The translations under genes and the position numbers were made by a program. This document shows positions 58,710 through 64,000 of a stretch of 64,000 bases of DNA, in pieces (position 1 is the stretch's first letter; each line of letters opens with the position of its first letter). The notes under the pieces are model-generated. The model searched no databases. It was not told where the DNA came from and saw nothing but the letters and a program-made list of their open reading frames with translations. The stretch is from Strongylocentrotus purpuratus. Its lineage: Eukaryota; Echinodermata; Echinoidea; Camarodonta; Strongylocentrotidae. Location of the stretch: NCBI RefSeq assembly GCF_000002235.5, contig NW_022145551.1:2731457-2795456 (forward strand), read 5' to 3'.

Positions 58710-60583
58710 CTAGAATTTAATTCGTCACGAAGACGAATAAGGTGGTCTGTCTTTAAGTCTTATGATAGATTAAAATAGTTACTGTATTGAGAAAGGGAGA
58801 AGTTATAAAGACATGTAAACATGATCATCATGATAATGATGATGATCTTGATAGTAATGGTGATGACGATAATGATGATGATGATGATGTTGATGATTAT
58901 CATCAACAGACCATGATGACATCAGACTGAACAAAATGAGAGAACATTTAGATAGTATATAGTCTCAGCTACAACATACTCAAAAATCAACAAAAATCAA
59001 GCTGAAATAACGGCGATATTGCTCGCAAAAGACAAGAATGTAGAATCCAGATTTGAGAAAAAGTCATCTCCCTTAAGGATTACACGCAAAAAGTAATGGA
59101 TCAAGTGATAATAGGGTAATAATAAAGTAAATATGGTTGTTTATTACATTATTTGCGAGTGTACGTGTTTTAATATTCAAAGGAGATGGTATAGTGAAAG
59201 GCCAAAAAGAAAAAAAAGTGAAGAAAAAAATTGTTGGAGACGCCCGGACTCGAACCGGGACCTCGAGGTCGGAAGTCAAGTGCGTTACCGATATACCAAA
59301 ACATTACCCATAGAGATTACACGTAAACGGAAAATGGAATGATCAAATCCCACTTTGCAAGTGAGATATGAGCATGATCCCGGCATCTGATCGAAAAATA
59401 AGGGCACACTTGTGATAGCTTATTGTCTCAGCTACAACATACTCGAAGCTCAGCGAAAACAAAGCTAAAACGACGGAGATATTGCTCGCAAAAGACAGGA
59501 TGTAGAATCCAGTTTTGAGAAAAAGTCATGTCCCCTAGAGAATACACGCAAAATGTGAAAAATTTAAATGCAACCTTTAATCGCAAAAATACGCCATGAT
59601 ACCTTCGTCAAAATGAAAATAAAGGGGGCTGCATTTGTAGAAAATTGTCTCAGCTAGATCATATCAAAATTTGGAAGAAAATCGATCAATATTTACAGAG
59701 ATACAATCATTTTCCAGAAATATGCTGACGTCATAATATGCAAATTGAAATTTTGAGTTGGGAGGCCATTAGGATGACGTCATGAATTAATTGAGGGTCA
59801 AATGAGACATGAAATCATATCTCCAACTCATGCTTTTTCTAACCATGATATAAAAGTTGGGGTCATTGGACTATCTGAAGAGCTATTTTGATTTTTAAAA
59901 TGGCATGTTTTTGTCAAATTTGCATTATATTTCCCATAGCAGCACGCGCGGATTTTGAACTTTGACGCGCGCTCACGGCCTTATGAAAGGTCAAGGGTGA
60001 CTGAAATTAATGTAAATTTGTCATTTACGGTAAGAGGAATCTAATCATGTAAACATTTTGAATTTGCCTTTTTTCCGCGCGCTGTGGCGGCGCGCGCAAC
60101 GAACGCGCGCGGGGACACGTACGGACGCAAATTTTGAAATGCTTCAAATGACCTGATTCGTACTCTCGTTTAATAGTTAGGTGATTTTGAGCATTTTAAA
60201 TTTTGACGCACGCGTACGCGCGCGTCATGACCTTTATGTGACCTTTGATGACATGACCTGTTGACCCTTGACCTGAAGTATATGTGATATGAATATGAAT
60301 GACCTTTGTTTATGCATCATGAAGATATGATGGATAACGTGATTTCACAAAATGGCACCTGGATGACGTCACGATAACCTAATGACCTTGAAATGTTCCT
60401 GTCATGTTTCATGACAATGACCTATGACTATGCCAAAATTAAAGAAATTGATTAAACTGATCTTCAGTTATCCTCTGAACAAAAAAGGGGGAGAAATAAA
60501 AATAAGAATAAATAAATATAATAAAGAAGAAAGAAAATTCTGACGAAAACAATAGGTGATCTGTTTTTCAACAGACCACCTAA
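58710..60583 (-). mobile_element. Divergent unit Y, with both ends present
   Basis: It starts CTAG, hairpin ATTCGTCacgaaGACGAAT, AGGTGGTCTGT and ends ACAGACCACCT, a perfect 11-bp inverted pair different from that of X unit 3. The middle shares the two modules and tRNA-like part with X. The last ~700 bp are diverged and rich in TGACCT. A GAT-repeat tract lies near 58,845-58,905. Confidence 0.75.
59236..59308 (-). ncRNA. tRNA-like sequence, unit Y
   Basis: The best T arm of the nine copies: CCCGG, loop TTCGAGT, CCGGG, fully paired. The loop reads ACTTCCG. A T7 run follows on the minus strand. Confidence 0.5.
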
Positions 60584-62529
60584 CTAGACTTTAATTCGTC
60601 ACTTAGACGATTTAGGTGATACGTATGATAATGGTTTACATAACGAATATGCATTACACGATATATTATTTTGTAAAATGCTTCTCCCATTCATATGCTT
60701 CTCCCATTATGATCTATTCATATTTCAAGATTAAATTGTGTCTCCTTGATCATCATGGATCTAGGAAGATAGATTGAAACAATATATGACCTTTGACCCT
60801 GTGCAGTAACCATTACGCATTTGACTCTAATTTACATCATGAAGAACACCTTTTGACGATTTTTATCTTATTCAAAGAAATGAAAATGTAATTGATAAAT
60901 GATTATCATCATTGATGATAATGATGATCATGATGATGATGATCATGATCATGAGCGCGATCATGACATCTTATTGAAAATGAGGTTGATTTAGATAGCA
61001 TATAGTCTCAGCTACAACATACTCAAAAATCAACAAAATCCAAGCCGAAATAACGGCGATATTGCTCGCAAAGACAGGAATGTAGACTCCAGATTTTAGA
61101 AAAAGTCATCTCCCATAGGGATTACACGCAAAAAGTATGGATTAAGTAAAAATAGGGTAATAATAAAGTAAAAAGGTTATTTATGACATTATTTGCGAAT
61201 CTACGTGTTTAAATAATCAAGGAGATGGTACAGTGAAGGTCAAAAGGAAAAAAAGTGAACAAAAAGTGTTGGAGACACCCGACTCGAACCAGGGATCTCG
61301 AGGTTGGAAGTCAAAGTGCGTTACCGATATACCAAAACATCTCCCATAGCGATTACACGTAACGGGAATGGAATTCAGAAATTCTACTTTGCAAGTAATA
61401 TATGAGCATGATCCCGGCATCTAATCGAAAAATAAAAGGCACACTTTTGATAGCTTATTGTCTCAGCTACAACATATCCAAAGCTCAGCGAAACAAGCTA
61501 AAACAACGAGATTTTGCTCGCGAAAGACAGAGTGTAGAATCCAGTTTTGAGAAAAAGTCATGTCCCATAGAGAATACACGCAAAATGCGAAAAATTGACA
61601 TGCCTCCTTTAATCGCAAAAATACACCATGATACTTTTGTCAAAATAAAAATTGTGAATAGTACATTTGTAGAAAATTGTCTCAGCTAGAACATATCAAA
61701 ATTAAAAAGAAAATTGATCAATATTTACAGAGATACAATCAATTTTCCAAAATATGCTGACGTCATAATATGCAAATTAAAATTTTGAGTTTGGAGGCCA
61801 TTATGATGACGTCATGAGTTAATTGAGGATAAAATGAGACATGAATCATATTTCCGACTCATAATCTATCCAAATATGAAAAAATATTAGGAGTTTCTAT
61901 CTATTCTAAGATTACATGAATTTTATATAGGCATTTTTTTGCCCATGTTTTGTGGATAAAGATCACGCAAATCCGCGCGTGCTGTCAACTTTCACGACGC
62001 TCATTGCGTTAATAAAAGGTGAACAAATTATCAAAATGCTTGGAAAAATGTACCAAATATGATGACAAAAAAATCGGCGATTCTATGTTGCAAAATGCTA
62101 GTACGCGCAAAAAACGCGCGCGCATGCGCGTGAGCACGATTTTTTGTCAATGCCTCTATATGGCCTGAAACTATGCAAAAAAAATTTGGGATGATTTGGA
62201 GCATTTTAATTTTTTGAGCGCGCGTAAACGCGCGCACCTACGCGTACGCGCATTTTACGCGCATTTATTGACCTCAAATTGACCGGACGGATATTGACCT
62301 TGATCATGACAAATATGATGAGAAATGGCTTTCCGTTATGAATATATGATCATAAGTTGATTTTAACAAATGGCGTCTAGATGACGTCACGATAATTTTG
62401 AGTCTTTGAAAAGTCCCGCAGTTCTAAGTTAGACTAAGATTTATCATCATTGAAAGTTTCATGATAATGGCTTTATTCAGTCTTGAGATATCCTGCGAAC
62501 AAAATCGAGAAGAATAATATGAATAATAA
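60584..62529 (-). mobile_element. X unit 9
   Basis: Full order of parts, with many one-base losses, mostly in short runs (for example CACCCGACTCG for CACCCGGACTCG). Confidence 0.7.
61271..61344 (-). ncRNA. tRNA-like sequence, X unit 9
   Basis: The B box is kept, but the T stem has lost one G. Confidence 0.35.
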
Positions 62530-64000
62530 CTAGACTTTAATTCGTCACTTAGACGAATAGGTGATACGTATGATAATGGTTTACATAACGAATAATGCAT
62601 TACACGATATATTATTTTGTAAAATGCTTCTCCCATTTATATGCTTCTCCCATTATGATCTATTCATATGTCAAGATTAAATTGTGTCTTCTTGATCATC
62701 ATGGATCTAGAGAAGATAGATTGAAACAATATATGACCTTTGACCCTGTGCAGTAACCAGTTACACATTTGACTCTAATTTACATCATGAAGAACACCTT
62801 TTGACGTTTTATCTTATTCAAAGAATGAAAATGTAATTGATAAATGATTATCATCATTATGATAATGATGATCATGATGATCATGATCATGATCATGAGC
62901 GCGATCATGACATCTTATTGAAAATGAGGGTTGATTTAGATAGCATATAGTCTCAGCTACAACACTCCCAAAATCAACAAATCCAAGCCAAATAACGGCG
63001 ATATTGCTCGCAAAAGACAGGAATGTAGACTCCAGATTTGAGAAAAAGTCATCTCCTATAGGGATTACACGCAAAAAGTAATGGGTTAAGTGAAATAGGT
63101 GTATAATGAAGTAAAAGGGGTTATTTATGACATTTTGCGAATCTACGTGTTTAAATAATCAAAGGAGATGGTACAGTGAAGGTCAAAAGGAAAAAAAGTG
63201 AAAAAAAAAAAAAAGTGTTGGAGACACCCGGACTCGAACCAGGGATCTCGAGGTTGGAAGTCAAGTGCGTTACCGATATACCAAAACATCTCCCATAGCG
63301 ATTACACGTAAACGGGAAATGGAATTCAGAAATCCTACTTTGCAAGTGAATATGAGCATGATTCCGACATCTAATCGAAAATAAAGGACACACTTTTGAT
63401 AGCTCATTGTCTCAGCTACAACATATCCGAAGCTCAGCGAAAACGAAGCTAAAACAACGGAGATTTTTTCTCGCGAAGACAAGAGTGTAGAATCCAGTTT
63501 TGAGAAAAATTCATGTCCCTTAGAGAATACACGCAAATGCGAAAAATTGACATGCCTCCTTTAATCGCAAAAATACACCATGATACTTTTGTCAAAATAA
63601 AAATTGTAATACTACATTTGTAGAAAATTGTCTCAGCTAGAACATATCAAAATTAAAAAGAAATTGATCAATATTTCCAGAGATATATCATTTTCAAAAT
63701 ATCTGACGTCATAATATGCAAATTGAAATTTTGAGTTTGGAGGCCATTATGATGACGTCATGAGTTAATTGAGGATCAAATGAGACATGAAATCATATTT
63801 CCGACTCATTATCTATCCAAATATGAAAAAATATTAGGAGTTTCTATCTATTCTAAAGAGTTACAATGAATTTTATATAGGCATGTTTTTTGCCCATGTA
63901 TTGTAGATAAAGATAACGCAAATCTGCGCGTGCTGTCAACTTTGACGGACGCTCATTGCGTTAATAAAAGGTAAACAAATTATCAAAATGCTTGAAAAAT
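62530..64000 (-). mobile_element. X unit 10, cut by the window end
   Basis: Same order as far as TAATAAAAGGTAAACAAATT. It also has many one-base losses. Confidence 0.7.
63220..63293 (-). ncRNA. tRNA-like sequence, X unit 10
   Basis: Intact A-box-like and B-box sequences. The longest downstream T run (about 14 T on the minus strand). Confidence 0.5.

Noticed and set aside
58845-58905. GAT-repeat tract as a coding poly-Asp stretch
   Set aside because: No surrounding open frame; a simple microsatellite in the same place as the ATGATCAT tract of other units.

Overview
The window is eukaryotic nuclear DNA: AT-rich and full of repeats, with intronless genes, tRNA-derived retroposons, many small DNA transposons, LINE pieces and long tandem arrays. 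The repeat style (piggyBac-, hAT-, pogo- and mariner-type MITEs, (CTTGAAA)n retroposon tails, a tRNA-derived SINE) suggests a marine invertebrate, perhaps a non-vertebrate deuterostome such as an echinoderm. That placement is an impression and was not tested.

Left half (1-32,100): a young gene cluster. Four plus-strand, apparently single-exon genes encode one protein family made of ~150-residue repeats. Each repeat has the order GKWMLFY ... DxW ... KVSTA ... VYCGPWDDE ... YKTD, which resembles the BLES03/C11orf68 (UPF0696, DUF1917-like, eIF4E-like fold) family. Gene 1 (5,284) and gene 2 (12,476) have four repeats. Gene 3 (18,829) has two, apparently after unequal exchange. Gene 4 (24,604) is a near-copy of gene 2 with one in-frame stop. 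The gene 1-gene 2 block and the gene 3-gene 4 block are tandem copies about 12.1-12.5 kb apart. Between genes lies an upstream module, present in at least six copies, with a palindromic GAA/TTC heat-shock-type site, a GCGGGAAA site and, in some copies, a TATAAAAG box. The same module holds a short hydrophobic reading frame kept open in most copies. Nested MITEs and retroposon ends fill the rest.

A hAT-like element with a 95-bp minisatellite (29,989-31,662) lies inside the last upstream module and closes the gene region.

Right half (32,098-64,000): no convincing host gene. It is a tandem array of ~1.9-2.0 kb units (family X, one divergent member Y), interrupted by two blocks of a related 1,283-1,285 bp unit whose eight full copies look identical apart from a poly-A run. 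Complete units have matching subterminal inverted repeats at both ends and, read on the minus strand, end in a hairpin followed by CTAG, like rolling-circle (Helitron/Helentron-type) elements. Nine units carry a minus-strand tRNA-like sequence with A box, B box and a T-run terminator. All X units that reach that far have perfect TGACGTCA sites at fixed places. A minus-strand LINE endonuclease fragment sits in one unit.

The most unusual features are the repeat-protein gene cluster with its shared promoter-like module, and the array of rolling-circle-like units carrying a Pol III-type gene.
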